Positions 6,216 to 15,197 of a DNA stretch of 64,000 nucleotides are shown here, piece by piece; positions within the stretch are counted from its first letter, which is position 1, and each line of letters starts with the position of its first letter. The stretch spans positions 248,001-312,000 of the forward strand of contig JAIVAN010000003.1 of NCBI GenBank assembly GCA_020171895.1, in the 5' to 3' direction. The notes under the pieces were generated by a model that searched no databases, had not been told where the DNA came from, and saw nothing but the letters and a program-made list of their open reading frames with translations. The stretch comes from Bacillus timonensis. GTDB taxonomy: Bacteria > Bacillota > Bacilli > Bacillales > Bacillaceae_L. The translations under genes were made by a program, and so were the position numbers.

Positions 6216-7757
6216 ATGATTAAAACGAATGATTTAGAGCAAAAGCTTATAGATAAGATCAATGAGATTGATGCTGGTGGTCATGAAAAATATCACCAAA
6301 AACTTAAAGAACAAAACAAATTATTTGTTCGTGACCGTTTAAATCTTCTGTTTGATAATGGGGAATACAAAGAAGATGGAAAATTTGCTAACAATATGGC
6401 AGGTGATTTACCTGCAGATGGTGTAGTAACGGCTATAGGGAAAGTGAATGGACAAACCGTTTGTGTAATGGCTAATGACTCTACAGTTAAGGCTGGTTCC
6501 TGGGGTGCAAGAACTGTTGAGAAAATTATTAGGATTCAGGAAACGGCTGAAAAGCTTCGAGTTCCATTACTTTACTTAGTAGATTCAGCAGGAGCTCGTA
6601 TTACTGATCAATTAGATATGTTTCCAAATAGAAGAGGTGCAGGGAAAATATTTTATAATCAAGTGAAATTTTCTGGAATGATTCCTCAAATCTGTATTTT
6701 ATTTGGACCTTCTGCAGCAGGAGGAGCGTATATTCCTGCGTTTTGTGACATTGTGATCATGGTGGATAAAAATGCTTCGATGTACTTAGGCTCGCCTCGT
6801 ATGGCTGAAAAGGTTATTGGAGAAAAAGTGACCCTTGAAGAAATGGGTGGAGCAAGAATGCATTGCTCAGTCAGTGGTTGTGGTGATGTATTAGCTAGTA
6901 ATGAAGAAGAGGCAATTTCAGAAGCGCGTCGCTATTTAACATATTTCCCACAAAATTTTGAAAAGCGTCCTGAAATTATAGATGGGATTTCTCCAAAAGA
7001 AGGAAGAAGTCTATCAGAAATTATTCCAGAAAATCAAAATGCCCCATTTGATATGTACGAATGTATTGATTCATTAATCGATAAAGATAGTTTCTTTGAA
7101 ATAAAGAAATTATTTGCTTCAGAAATTATTACTGGTCTTGCTCGTATAGATGGTCGTCCTGTAGGGATAATAGCAAATCAACCAAAAGTTAAGGGTGGAG
7201 TGCTATTTGTAGATTCAGCCGATAAAGCAGCGAAATTTATTACACTTTGTGATGCTTTCCATATTCCTTTATTGTTCCTAGCGGATGTACCAGGCTTTAT
7301 GATTGGTACGAAAGTTGAGCGTGCTGGTATTATTCGCCATGGAGCGAAGTTAATAGCTGCAATGAGTTCTGCAACAGTTCCAAAAATTTCTGTTATTGTA
7401 CGTAAGGCATATGGAGCTGGGTTGTATGCGATGGCTGGCCCGGCATTTGAGCCAGATTATTGTGTTGCACTACCTACCGCTCAAATTGCAGTTATGGGAC
7501 CTGAGGCTGCAGTTAATGCGGTTTACTCAAATAAAATCAATGAAATTCAAGATCCGAAAGAGAAGATTGCATTTGTTCAACAAAAACATCAAGAATACAA
7601 GGAATCAATTGATATATATAAGCTAGCATCTGAGTTAATTGTTGATGATATCGTGGCAGCTTCAGATCTTAGAGACGTATTAATTGATCGTTATAAACTA
7701 TATGAAACAAAATCACTAGAGTTCGGTTATAGAAAACACCCAGTTTATCCTGTTTAA
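6216..7757 (+). CDS. Acyl-CoA carboxylase carboxyltransferase subunit (YngE/PccB-like)
   Basis: A protein of 513 residues with the fused N and C carboxyltransferase halves of the PccB/MccB/YngE family; it transfers the carboxyl group from biotin to an acyl-CoA. Recognisable segments are KAGSWGARTVEKI, LVDSAGARITDQ, GPSAAGGAYIPAFCD (first oxyanion hole) and, in the C half, DVPGFMIGTKVE and KAYGAGLYAMAGPAF (second oxyanion hole). The substrate cannot be read directly. The closest arrangement I know is B. subtilis yngE, placed in leucine or branched acyl-CoA breakdown, so methylcrotonyl- or propionyl-CoA are the main candidates. It ends the three-gene unit before a strong terminator. Confidence 0.92.
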   Translation: MIKTNDLEQKLIDKINEIDAGGHEKYHQKLKEQNKLFVRDRLNLLFDNGEYKEDGKFANNMAGDLPADGVVTAIGKVNGQTVCVMANDSTVKAGSWGARTVEKIIRIQETAEKLRVPLLYLVDSAGARITDQLDMFPNRRGAGKIFYNQVKFSGMIPQICILFGPSAAGGAYIPAFCDIVIMVDKNASMYLGSPRMAEKVIGEKVTLEEMGGARMHCSVSGCGDVLASNEEEAISEARRYLTYFPQNFEKRPEIIDGISPKEGRSLSEIIPENQNAPFDMYECIDSLIDKDSFFEIKKLFASEIITGLARIDGRPVGIIANQPKVKGGVLFVDSADKAAKFITLCDAFHIPLLFLADVPGFMIGTKVERAGIIRHGAKLIAAMSSATVPKISVIVRKAYGAGLYAMAGPAFEPDYCVALPTAQIAVMGPEAAVNAVYSNKINEIQDPKEKIAFVQQKHQEYKESIDIYKLASELIVDDIVAASDLRDVLIDRYKLYETKSLEFGYRKHPVYPV

Positions 7758-7770
7758 TAGAAAATACTTT

Positions 7771-7804
7771 AAAGCCAATAACGATACTCGTTATTGGCTT
7801 TTTG
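7771..7804 (+). terminator. Terminator after the carboxylase genes
   Basis: AAGCCAATAACGA and TCGTTATTGGCTT pair in a long perfect stem with a very small loop, followed by T residues; it closes the three-gene carboxylase unit. Confidence 0.92.
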
Positions 7805-7940
7805 ACTAATGATGCTTATGCATAGTTGACGAAAATCCATGATAAAAGAATAAATCCTATAGAAATACAGTATATGAGCTTTTTTTTCAATCTTTTCTCA
7901 TGTTAAACTAGATTAAAAAGATAGAAAGTGGTAAAAAAAT

Positions 7941-8834
7941 ATGAAAATAGGCGTAATAGGTGGTGGGGCATTAGGACTATTGTATTCTTCCTATTTGTCA
8001 ACTGACCATCAAGTTACAGTTTTTACTCGAACGATTTCACAAGCAAACTCACTCAATAAAGAAGGGATAACACTTCAAAGAGGTGAGGAGTTGAGCCGTC
8101 ATTATGTTATTGCTGAAGTTTTCAATCCTCAAATACATACTCAAGACCTGTTTATCTTTACCGTAAAGCAATACAACCTACAAAAGATTTTAGAACAGAT
8201 ATACAAATTACCGCAAACACCCACTTTGTTATTTTTGCAAAATGGAATGGGACATCTACCACTTCTTTCTAACTTAAAAAACGAAAATATTATATTAGGG
8301 GTAGTAGAGCATGGTGCATTAAAAATATCAGATACCCACGTGATCCATAGTGGAGTTGGGACAACTAAAATTAGTCCGTGGAGAGGTAATGAAGAAACTG
8401 TTTCCTCTGTATTTAACGAGGTGCAAAATTCAAGCTTTAGTTATGAAATTAAAAGAAATTGGTATGAAATGCTATCAAATAAATTAATTATTAACACGGT
8501 AATTAATCCATTAACAGCAATATATAAAGTGAGAAACGGAGAATTAATTGAAAACAAATATTTAGAGAAAAGTATGTTTCAGGTTTTTACGGAAGCAATG
8601 CTTGTATTACAAGGGTTGGATTCCTTTCAAACTTGGAATCAGATTCTATCTGTGTGTAGAAAGACTTCAAGTAACCGTTCTTCTATGCTTCGTGACATAG
8701 AAGAGAACAGACAAACTGAAATAGATGCCATTTTGGGGTTTATTATTCATGAAGCTGACAAAAAAAGAATTGATATACCTGTAATAAGGTTTTTATATCA
8801 TTCAATAAAAGGAATGGAGTATAAAGGAGGGTAA
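7941..8834 (+). CDS. Ketopantoate reductase family protein YlbQ
   Basis: A protein of 297 residues of the PanE/ApbA family, which reduces 2-dehydropantoate to pantoate with NADPH for coenzyme A synthesis. The N-terminus shows the Rossmann motif GVIGGGALGLL (residues 4-14), and the catalytic region NWYEMLSNKLIINTVINPLTAI (about 173-194) holds the family lysine and asparagine. The position before bshC and mraZ is that of B. subtilis ylbQ. True ketopantoate reductase activity is likely but not certain, since Bacillus species carry more than one family member. The DUF3397 gene begins 2 bases after its stop, so the two are probably translated together. Confidence 0.85.
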   Translation: MKIGVIGGGALGLLYSSYLSTDHQVTVFTRTISQANSLNKEGITLQRGEELSRHYVIAEVFNPQIHTQDLFIFTVKQYNLQKILEQIYKLPQTPTLLFLQNGMGHLPLLSNLKNENIILGVVEHGALKISDTHVIHSGVGTTKISPWRGNEETVSSVFNEVQNSSFSYEIKRNWYEMLSNKLIINTVINPLTAIYKVRNGELIENKYLEKSMFQVFTEAMLVLQGLDSFQTWNQILSVCRKTSSNRSSMLRDIEENRQTEIDAILGFIIHEADKKRIDIPVIRFLYHSIKGMEYKGG

Positions 8835-8836
8835 TC

Positions 8837-9226
8837 ATGAGTGGAATTTTCGCAGGTATAATGGCGACAATCATTACATTGCCTGTTATTGGATTTTTAC
8901 TATTTTATATTATATTTAAATGGGTCATGAAAAACGATCGAAAAAGCTTTTTATATTCTGTTGACTTGTCGACATTACTTTTGGTTCTTTCTGTACATTT
9001 TCTAATTGTTTCTTTAACAGGTAAACAATATTTATGGCTTATTATTATGGCACTTATAAGTATATTTTTAGGTTTTCTATTTTTGCATTTGAAATATCAG
9101 AAAGAGATCGTTCTCAAGAAGGTTTTCAAAGGGTTTTGGCGCTTTACTTTTTTATTGTTCCTGTTTACCTATCTTATCTTATTTATTGTGGGATTAACGA
9201 ATCGAATTATTACAATGACAGCTTAA
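8837..9226 (+). CDS. DUF3397 family membrane protein
   Basis: A very hydrophobic protein of 129 residues with four predicted membrane segments (about residues 5-28, 40-62, 67-86 and 104-126) joined by short basic loops, typical of DUF3397, a family found between ylbQ and bshC in bacilli. No function is known, and no catalytic motif is visible. AAAGGAGGG lies just upstream of the ATG, inside the end of ylbQ. A shorter frame in the same place (9034-9264) is a shadow. Confidence 0.8.
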   Translation: MSGIFAGIMATIITLPVIGFLLFYIIFKWVMKNDRKSFLYSVDLSTLLLVLSVHFLIVSLTGKQYLWLIIMALISIFLGFLFLHLKYQKEIVLKKVFKGFWRFTFLLFLFTYLILFIVGLTNRIITMTA

Positions 9227-9322
9227 ACTTTGTAAGCATGTTTTTTCTAATTCATACAAAATAATGCTATACTCTACATCAAGATATCATAATTGGAGTT
9301 TTAGAAAGGAAGTTTAACCATC

Positions 9323-10951
9323 ATGGAGGTTCAGGAATTATCGATCCCTTCTTCTAATAAGTTTGTCAATGATTATTTATCAGATGTGATTCCAGTGTCT
9401 GAGTTCTTTGATTATAATATTCATTCAACATCTGTATATGAAGATCGATTAAAAGATCTTTCCTCAAGAAAATTTAATAGGGAGAGTTTAGTTTCTTATT
9501 TATTGGATTTTAATCACAAATACAACTGTAGTGAGGGTACGATTCAGAATATAAGAAAACTTAGAGATCCTAAAAGTTCAGTCGTTATTGGTGGTCAGCA
9601 AGCAGGCTTGTTAACAGGTCCTCTATATACGATACATAAAATTATCTCAATTTTACAATTAGCGAAGCAACAGGAAGAAAAACTTCAAGCGCCAGTTCTA
9701 CCTGTTTTTTGGATCGCTGGAGAAGATCATGATTTTGCGGAAATCAATCACTTATATATCCAAACAAACGAAAAAATACAAAAGAAAAGTTTGCCACAAT
9801 ATCAGATAAAAAAGAATATGGTATCTGATATTCCGATTGATAAAGAGGTCTGTTTAAAATGGATAGAGGAAATTGTGGAGTCTTTTGGAGAAACAGAGCA
9901 AACAAATCAATTGCTTGAAATGTTAGAGGACGCTTTAAGCAAATCAGAAACGTTTGTGGACTTCTTTATTTACGTGATTAATGGAATGTTCAAAGATAGT
10001 GGGTTAATTTTAATTAACTCGGCATCTTCGGGTTTACGTCAGTTAGAAAGTAATTTATTTCAAGATCTAGTACATAGAAGGTCGGATATTACCAATGCTG
10101 TTATCAATCAACAAGAAAAACTAAAAAAGTATGGTATAAAACATAGTATCGAAGTTCATGAACAATCAGCAAATATCTTTTATCATGATAACGGTGAGCG
10201 TATCCTACTTGAATATTGTAAGGAAACGAACACGTTTAAAGGAAAGAATAATGAATGTAAATTCACCAAGGAAGAGCTATTAGCAATAATAGATGACAAG
10301 CCTCAATTTGTGAGTAATAACGTAGTAACGAGACCGTTAATGCAAGAATATTTATTTCCAACCTTAGCATTTATATCTGGACCAGGAGAGATTGCATATT
10401 GGTCTGAGTTAAAAGAAGCGTTCTCAATAGTAGGTTATAAAATGCCACCAATTGTTCCACGTTTGAACATTACCTTATTGGAGTCATCGGTAGAAACTGA
10501 TATAAGTGAAATCAATTCTACAATAGAAGAAATCATGGTAAATGGAGTAGAACAAATTAAGACAAGATGGATCCAGCAACGTGAAAAAAACGATATTTCA
10601 GAAATTGTTGAAAGTGTAAAGAGAGAAATTGATTCCTTACATTGTAAGTTAAAGGATGCAGCCTTACAGATTGATCCTAGTATGGAACCGTTACTTGAAA
10701 AAAATAAATGGATGGTTTTGAAACAGTTTGATTTTGTTGAAAGAACCGTAAATAAAAGAATAAACGAAAAATATGAAGTTGAGATAAATAAATTTCGTCG
10801 TATTGCCCAAAGTATAACACCTAATAATGCTCCGCAAGAAAGAGTATGGAATATTTATTACTACATTAATAAGTATGGATTTAATTTTGTTGAAAAATTA
10901 TCGCAACTACCACTACAGTTAAATGGACGTCATAAAGTAATTAAAATATAA
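9323..10951 (+). CDS. bshC: Putative cysteine ligase BshC (bacillithiol biosynthesis)
   Basis: A protein of 542 residues, the normal length of BshC (YllA), which is thought to add cysteine to glucosaminyl-malate in the last step of bacillithiol synthesis. Family segments visible are VVIGGQQAGLLTGPLYTIHKI (about residues 89-109), VFWIAGEDHDFAEINH (about 132-147) and ISGPGEIAYWSELK (about 352-365). A coiled-coil region follows and the C-terminus ends in NGRHKVIKI. The gene sits just before mraZ, as in B. subtilis. AAAGGAAG precedes the ATG. Its stop codon is directly followed by a terminator that separates it from the dcw cluster. Confidence 0.94.
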   Translation: MEVQELSIPSSNKFVNDYLSDVIPVSEFFDYNIHSTSVYEDRLKDLSSRKFNRESLVSYLLDFNHKYNCSEGTIQNIRKLRDPKSSVVIGGQQAGLLTGPLYTIHKIISILQLAKQQEEKLQAPVLPVFWIAGEDHDFAEINHLYIQTNEKIQKKSLPQYQIKKNMVSDIPIDKEVCLKWIEEIVESFGETEQTNQLLEMLEDALSKSETFVDFFIYVINGMFKDSGLILINSASSGLRQLESNLFQDLVHRRSDITNAVINQQEKLKKYGIKHSIEVHEQSANIFYHDNGERILLEYCKETNTFKGKNNECKFTKEELLAIIDDKPQFVSNNVVTRPLMQEYLFPTLAFISGPGEIAYWSELKEAFSIVGYKMPPIVPRLNITLLESSVETDISEINSTIEEIMVNGVEQIKTRWIQQREKNDISEIVESVKREIDSLHCKLKDAALQIDPSMEPLLEKNKWMVLKQFDFVERTVNKRINEKYEVEINKFRRIAQSITPNNAPQERVWNIYYYINKYGFNFVEKLSQLPLQLNGRHKVIKI

Positions 10952-10980
10952 AAAAACCTGTTTTTGCAGGTTTTTTTTTT
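10951..10980 (+). terminator. Terminator between bshC and mraZ
   Basis: AAAAAACCTG and CAGGTTTTTT form a perfect stem around a T-rich loop and run into a tract of about ten T. The hairpin is symmetrical enough to work on both strands. Confidence 0.88.
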
Positions 10981-10994
10981 ATTTGGAAGAATAT

Positions 10995-11035
10995 TATAAT
11001 TATTGGTGGAGGAAAGTGGAGGATTGTGGTAGAAT
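10995..11035 (+). promoter_or_regulatory. mraZ promoter -10 and MraZ operator repeats
   Basis: TATAAT lies at 10995-11000, with only a poly-T stretch at the -35. Right after it come three 10-bp repeats starting at 11006, 11016 and 11026: GTGGAGGAAA, GTGGAGGATT, GTGGTAGAAT. A fourth, GTGGGGAC, at 11047 also serves as the ribosome site. Ten-base-spaced TGG repeats are the known binding pattern of MraZ, which represses its own operon, so this is the likely autoregulatory site. Confidence 0.7.
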
Positions 11036-11061
11036 AAAGACAGAAAGTGGGGACGTCGGGT

Positions 11062-11493
11062 ATGTTCATGGGAGAATATCATCATAACATTGATACAAAA
11101 GGTCGAATGATTATCCCGGCGAAATTTAGGGAGGCTCTTGGAGATTCGTTTGTTTTAACAAGAGGCTTGGACCAATGTTTATTTGGTTACCCACTTGAAG
11201 AATGGAAACTACTAGAAGATAAACTAAAAACTCTTCCACTTACCAAAAAAGATGCTCGTGCCTTTACAAGGTTTTTCTTTTCGGGGGCAATAGATTGTGA
11301 ACTTGATAAACAAGGAAGAATTAACATTGCATCACCTCTGCTGTCGTATGCGAAACTAGAAAAAGAGTGCGTTGTCATAGGAGTGTCAAATCGAATTGAA
11401 ATTTGGAGCAAAACGAATTGGGAAGAATATTTCGCTAACTCTGAGGATTCTTTCTCGGAAATTGCTGAAAATATGATTGGTTTTGATATATAA
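11062..11493 (+). CDS. mraZ: Transcriptional regulator MraZ
   Basis: A protein of 143 residues with two AbrB-like half-domains; the N-terminal [20 protein letters not shown] and the second [16 protein letters not shown] copy are the family signatures. MraZ forms a ring-shaped oligomer and represses the dcw cluster by binding TGG repeats, which lie directly upstream here. The ATG at 11062 is chosen because it matches the usual start and has GTGGGG 9 bases upstream; a longer frame from GTG 11047 would begin inside that ribosome site. First gene of the division and cell wall cluster. Confidence 0.96.
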   Translation: MFMGEYHHNIDTKGRMIIPAKFREALGDSFVLTRGLDQCLFGYPLEEWKLLEDKLKTLPLTKKDARAFTRFFFSGAIDCELDKQGRINIASPLLSYAKLEKECVVIGVSNRIEIWSKTNWEEYFANSEDSFSEIAENMIGFDI

Positions 11494-11555
11494 TAAAACT
11501 TCTATGTACAAGCTATTACTATCAAATTAAATAAAGTTAGGTATGAGGTGCTACT

Positions 11556-12488
11556 ATGTTTCAACATACAACAGTATTACTAGAAGAAGCAGCAGATGGA
11601 TTGCAAATAAAACCAGATGGAATATATGTAGATTGCACACTTGGTGGAGCAGGACATAGCTCATATATTGCATCAAAGCTCTCAACAAATGGTCGGTTGA
11701 TTGCATTTGACCAAGACGATATAGCGTTAAAAAATGCGGAGGAAATTCTCACTCCTTATAAAGATAAAGTAACATTAGTTAAAAGTAATTTTAGATATAT
11801 TAAAGAAAAGCTCTTAGAATTAGGAATTGAAAAGGTAGACGGTATTTTGTATGACCTAGGTGTATCTTCTCCACAATTAGATACACCAGAAAGAGGATTC
11901 AGCTACCATCATGATGCTCCGCTAGATATGCGAATGGACAGAGATGCTTCATTATCTGCATATGATATTGTGAACAACTGGAGTTATGAACAACTTGTTC
12001 GAATCTTTTTCCAATACGGTGAAGAAAAGTTTTCGAAACAAATTGTTAGAAAAATTGAGGCGGCACGAGAAACTAAACCGATAGAAACGACAGGTGAACT
12101 AGTGGAATTAATAAAGGAGGGAATTCCAGCTCCTGCGAGAAGGACTGGTGGACACCCTGCTAAAAGAGTCTTTCAAGCAATTCGTATTGCTGTGAATGAT
12201 GAACTGAAGGCTTTTGAAGATGCGCTTAACTCATCCATGGATATTTTAAATACAGGTGGGAGAATCAGCGTAATTACTTTCCATTCGCTTGAAGATCGAA
12301 TTTGTAAGGTGGCATTTAAGAAGGCTAGTGAAGGACCGCAACTACCTCCAGGTTTACCAATTATTCCTGACGAATATAAACCGAAAATGAAGCTTATCAC
12401 AAGAAAACCTATCTTGCCGTCAACAGAAGAGCTTGAACATAATAACCGTGCTCGTTCAGCAAAACTTAGGATAGCGGAAAAGCTATAA
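11556..12488 (+). CDS. rsmH: 16S rRNA (cytosine(1402)-N(4))-methyltransferase
   Basis: A protein of 310 residues, full length for RsmH (MraW), which uses S-adenosylmethionine to methylate C1402 of 16S rRNA in the ribosomal P site. Key features are the start [11 protein letters not shown], the SAM-binding loop [14 protein letters not shown] (about residues 25-38), [12 protein letters not shown] (about 101-112) and HSLEDRICK with a C-terminal [21 protein letters not shown] precedes the ATG. It lies between mraZ and ftsL as in nearly all bacteria with a dcw cluster. Confidence 0.97.
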   Translation: MFQHTTVLLEEAADGLQIKPDGIYVDCTLGGAGHSSYIASKLSTNGRLIAFDQDDIALKNAEEILTPYKDKVTLVKSNFRYIKEKLLELGIEKVDGILYDLGVSSPQLDTPERGFSYHHDAPLDMRMDRDASLSAYDIVNNWSYEQLVRIFFQYGEEKFSKQIVRKIEAARETKPIETTGELVELIKEGIPAPARRTGGHPAKRVFQAIRIAVNDELKAFEDALNSSMDILNTGGRISVITFHSLEDRICKVAFKKASEGPQLPPGLPIIPDEYKPKMKLITRKPILPSTEELEHNNRARSAKLRIAEKL

Positions 12489-12517
12489 ATCTTTTACAAT
12501 AAAAAGGGGGGCATCAA

Positions 12518-12877
12518 ATGAGTAATTTAGCTTATAAAGTGAATCGTGATTACCAGGAGCAACAACAGCAGCAGGTAAAGAAAAAGATATATGTACAAAG
12601 GCGAGCGTCTATTACTCTTGGTGAGAAGATGTTAGGTTTATTATTTGCAGCTGCATTGTTATTTTGTTCGATTGAAATCATTTCGAATCAAGTAGCCATT
12701 TACAGTACAAATATTGAAATCCAACATTTAGAAACTGATATTCAAAGTCAAGCTAAAGTGAACGGTGACCTCCAAGTACAAGTACAAGAACTAAGTACAT
12801 ACGAGAGAATATGGGGTAAGGCTTTAGAACTTGGACTGTTTTTAAACCAAAATAATGTAAAGGTTGTACATGATTAA
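12518..12877 (+). CDS. ftsL: Cell division protein FtsL
   Basis: A bitopic membrane protein of 119 residues. The cytoplasmic N-terminus is charged and glutamine-rich (residues 1-35), one membrane segment follows at about 38-58, and the outside part is a short leucine-zipper-like coiled coil. This is the FtsL plan; the protein joins DivIC, DivIB and PBP2B in the divisome. Sequence is poorly conserved in the family, so assignment rests on topology and position between rsmH and pbpB. AAAAAGGGGGG is the ribosome site. The stop codon is only 2 bases from the pbpB start. Confidence 0.93.
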   Translation: MSNLAYKVNRDYQEQQQQQVKKKIYVQRRASITLGEKMLGLLFAAALLFCSIEIISNQVAIYSTNIEIQHLETDIQSQAKVNGDLQVQVQELSTYERIWGKALELGLFLNQNNVKVVHD

Positions 12878-12879
12878 TC

Positions 12880-15069
12880 ATGAAAACGAAAAATAAAAAT
12901 ATTAACAGAGGAGCAGCAATAGTAAGTATATTATTTGCATTGCTCTTTTTTGTATTGTTTCTACGCTTTGTGCATATTCAAGTAACAGGAGAAGTAGATG
13001 GTCAAGTATTAGCAGCATTGGCAGAAGATAAATATACTAGACAGCGAAATATCGAAGCTAATCGCGGATCCATCTTAGACAGAAGAGGACAAGCAATAGC
13101 TCAAGATGTTGCTGCATATACAGTGGTCGCGATTTTAGATGATAGTTTAACAACGAACCCTAAAAAGCCAAGACATGTAGTCGATATTCACGAAACCTCT
13201 AAACAATTAGCTCCCTTAATAAAAATGAGTGAAGGTGAAGTTTTAGCAATTTTATCAAAAGATAGAAAACAAGTTGAATTTGGGCCAAATGGTCGAAATA
13301 TTAGCTTTTCTCTAAAACAAAAAATTGAATCATTAGGACTTCCCGGTATTGCATTTATTCGAGACACAGCAAGGTACTATCCAAATGGCACATTTGCTTC
13401 ACATGTTGTAGGGTATGCTCAAAAGTTAGAAGATGACAATCAAACTGTAGGTATGTTAGGAATTGAAAAAAGCTTAAATGATTATATGAAAGAAAAAGAT
13501 GGTTTTGTTCAGTATCAAAGTGATACGACAGGATTGCGATTACCTGATGCGAAAGAGCAAATTGTCCCCCCTGACAATGGTAATGATATTTACTTAACTA
13601 TCGATCAAAAGATTCAAACATTTTTAGAAGATGCTATGAATAAAGTAGTACTCGAATATGAACCTGAAAAAATTATTGGTATTGTAGCTGATCCTAAAAC
13701 AGGGGAAATATTAGCAATGGGTACTAGACCAAGCTTTAATCCTAATATAAGAGATATTTCAAATTATCTAAATGACGCAATTTCATATCGTTATGAGCCT
13801 GGTTCAACCATGAAAATTTTCACTCTTGCTGCAGCAATCGAAGAGGGAGTTTATAGTGGAGATGAACTGTATCAATCAGGTGAATACCATATAGGAAGAG
13901 ACCGTATACGTGACCATAATAAACGAGGCTGGGGGCTTATTACGTTTAATGAAGGAGTTCAGCGATCTTCTAACGTTGCATTTGCCATTTTGGCCAAAGA
14001 AAAATTGGGAACTGATAAACTGATGCAATATATTAGTAGATTTGGTTTTGATAGGCTTACTGGGATCAATCTTGATGGAGAAGTAAATAGCATTATCAAC
14101 TATAAATACGAATTAGATAAAATTTCTACTGCTTTTGGTCAAGGGTCTGCGATTACCCCAATTCAACAAATACAAGCAGCAACAGCTATTGCAAATGGTG
14201 GAAAAATGATGAAGCCATATATTGTCGATAAAATAATTGATCCAGATACTAAAAAAGTTGAAATTGACAATCAACCAACTGAAGTAGGGAGTCCTATTTC
14301 TCAAGAAACTGCATCCAAAGTATTGGACTTGTTAGAAACTGTCGTGAGTTCTGAAAATGGAACTGGAAAACTATACAATATTAATGGTTATCAAGTAGCA
14401 GGTAAGACAGGGACTGCTCAAATTCCAGATCCTGAAGGTGGTTATTTAGAAGGGCACGGTAATAATATCTTTTCATTTTTAGGTATGGCTCCTAAGGATA
14501 ATCCTAGATTAATTGTTTATATTGCAGTAAAACAACCAAAATTAAAGGAATTCGAATTAGGTTCAGAGCCTGTATCTGCAATTTTTAACCCGGTTATGAA
14601 GAATAGTTTACAATATTTACACATCGAGCCTACAGAAAAAGCGGCATCAAAAAAACTATCAATAAAACAGGGGATAAAGATAGGTTCATATACAGGTGGC
14701 TCAGTAGAAAGTGTCAAGAATATGTTACAGGCGAAAAAACTAGTACCATCAATTATTGGAGATGGAACAAAGGTAATTGCTCAAATACCGTTGAGTGGTG
14801 AGAAGGTGATTTCTGGTGAACGAGTAATTTTGTTAACAGACGGTGAAGTCAAGATACCTGATCTTATTGGTTGGTCACTGCGAGATGTAATGAAATTATC
14901 ACATTTGCTAAAATTATCTCTTTCACCAATTGGCAATGGTTTTGTGTATTCACAAAATATTGCTCCAGGTACAAAGGTCAAAGAGTCAGACCACCTAAAA
15001 GTTGAACTCAATCCGCCAAACACTAAAAAACAAGAAGAAATTGAAAATATAGATACGAATGATGAGTAA
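12880..15069 (+). CDS. pbpB: Penicillin-binding protein 2B, septal transpeptidase
   Basis: A class B penicillin-binding protein of 729 residues that crosslinks septal peptidoglycan. It has an N-terminal membrane anchor (about residues 12-32), a pedestal domain, and a transpeptidase domain with active-site Ser309 in GSTMK, SSN near residue 364 and KTGTAQ near 508. Two C-terminal PASTA repeats follow (about 590-705). Ser309 is also the catalytic residue number in B. subtilis PBP2B, which supports the start. There is no clear ribosome site directly before the ATG at 12880, so translation probably depends on coupling to ftsL. A terminator follows. Confidence 0.96.
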   Translation: MKTKNKNINRGAAIVSILFALLFFVLFLRFVHIQVTGEVDGQVLAALAEDKYTRQRNIEANRGSILDRRGQAIAQDVAAYTVVAILDDSLTTNPKKPRHVVDIHETSKQLAPLIKMSEGEVLAILSKDRKQVEFGPNGRNISFSLKQKIESLGLPGIAFIRDTARYYPNGTFASHVVGYAQKLEDDNQTVGMLGIEKSLNDYMKEKDGFVQYQSDTTGLRLPDAKEQIVPPDNGNDIYLTIDQKIQTFLEDAMNKVVLEYEPEKIIGIVADPKTGEILAMGTRPSFNPNIRDISNYLNDAISYRYEPGSTMKIFTLAAAIEEGVYSGDELYQSGEYHIGRDRIRDHNKRGWGLITFNEGVQRSSNVAFAILAKEKLGTDKLMQYISRFGFDRLTGINLDGEVNSIINYKYELDKISTAFGQGSAITPIQQIQAATAIANGGKMMKPYIVDKIIDPDTKKVEIDNQPTEVGSPISQETASKVLDLLETVVSSENGTGKLYNINGYQVAGKTGTAQIPDPEGGYLEGHGNNIFSFLGMAPKDNPRLIVYIAVKQPKLKEFELGSEPVSAIFNPVMKNSLQYLHIEPTEKAASKKLSIKQGIKIGSYTGGSVESVKNMLQAKKLVPSIIGDGTKVIAQIPLSGEKVISGERVILLTDGEVKIPDLIGWSLRDVMKLSHLLKLSLSPIGNGFVYSQNIAPGTKVKESDHLKVELNPPNTKKQEEIENIDTNDE

Positions 15070-15074
15070 CGTTT

Positions 15075-15107
15075 ACAGGAATGGAAAACACCATTCCTGT
15101 TTTTTTG
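15075..15107 (+). terminator. Terminator between pbpB and spoVD
   Basis: ACAGGAATGG and CCATTCCTGT form a perfect 10-bp stem with loop AAAACA and a following T7 tract. It separates vegetative septal genes from the sporulation-induced spoVD, although read-through is possible. Confidence 0.92.
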
Positions 15108-15133
15108 ATGTTGAAATAAGAGATATGTATTTG

Positions 15134-15162
15134 TTCTATCAAAGGAGGTACAAGCATATATT
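15134..15162 (+). promoter_or_regulatory. Candidate sigma-E promoter of spoVD
   Basis: TTCTATC at 15134-15140 and CATATATT at 15155-15162 are 14 bp apart, as in the candidate before gerR. Transcription would start near 15169, upstream of the AAAGGAGG ribosome site at about 15179 that serves ATG 15198. B. subtilis spoVD is transcribed by sigma-E. Confidence 0.5.
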
Positions 15163-15197
15163 TGAACGAGCCTAGTCAAAAGGAGGTTCTTATCAAT

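Noticed and set aside
14781-15179. Minus-strand open frame of 132 codons at the pbpB-spoVD junction
   Set aside because: It crosses the pbpB terminator and lies antisense to conserved PASTA coding sequence; no ribosome site.
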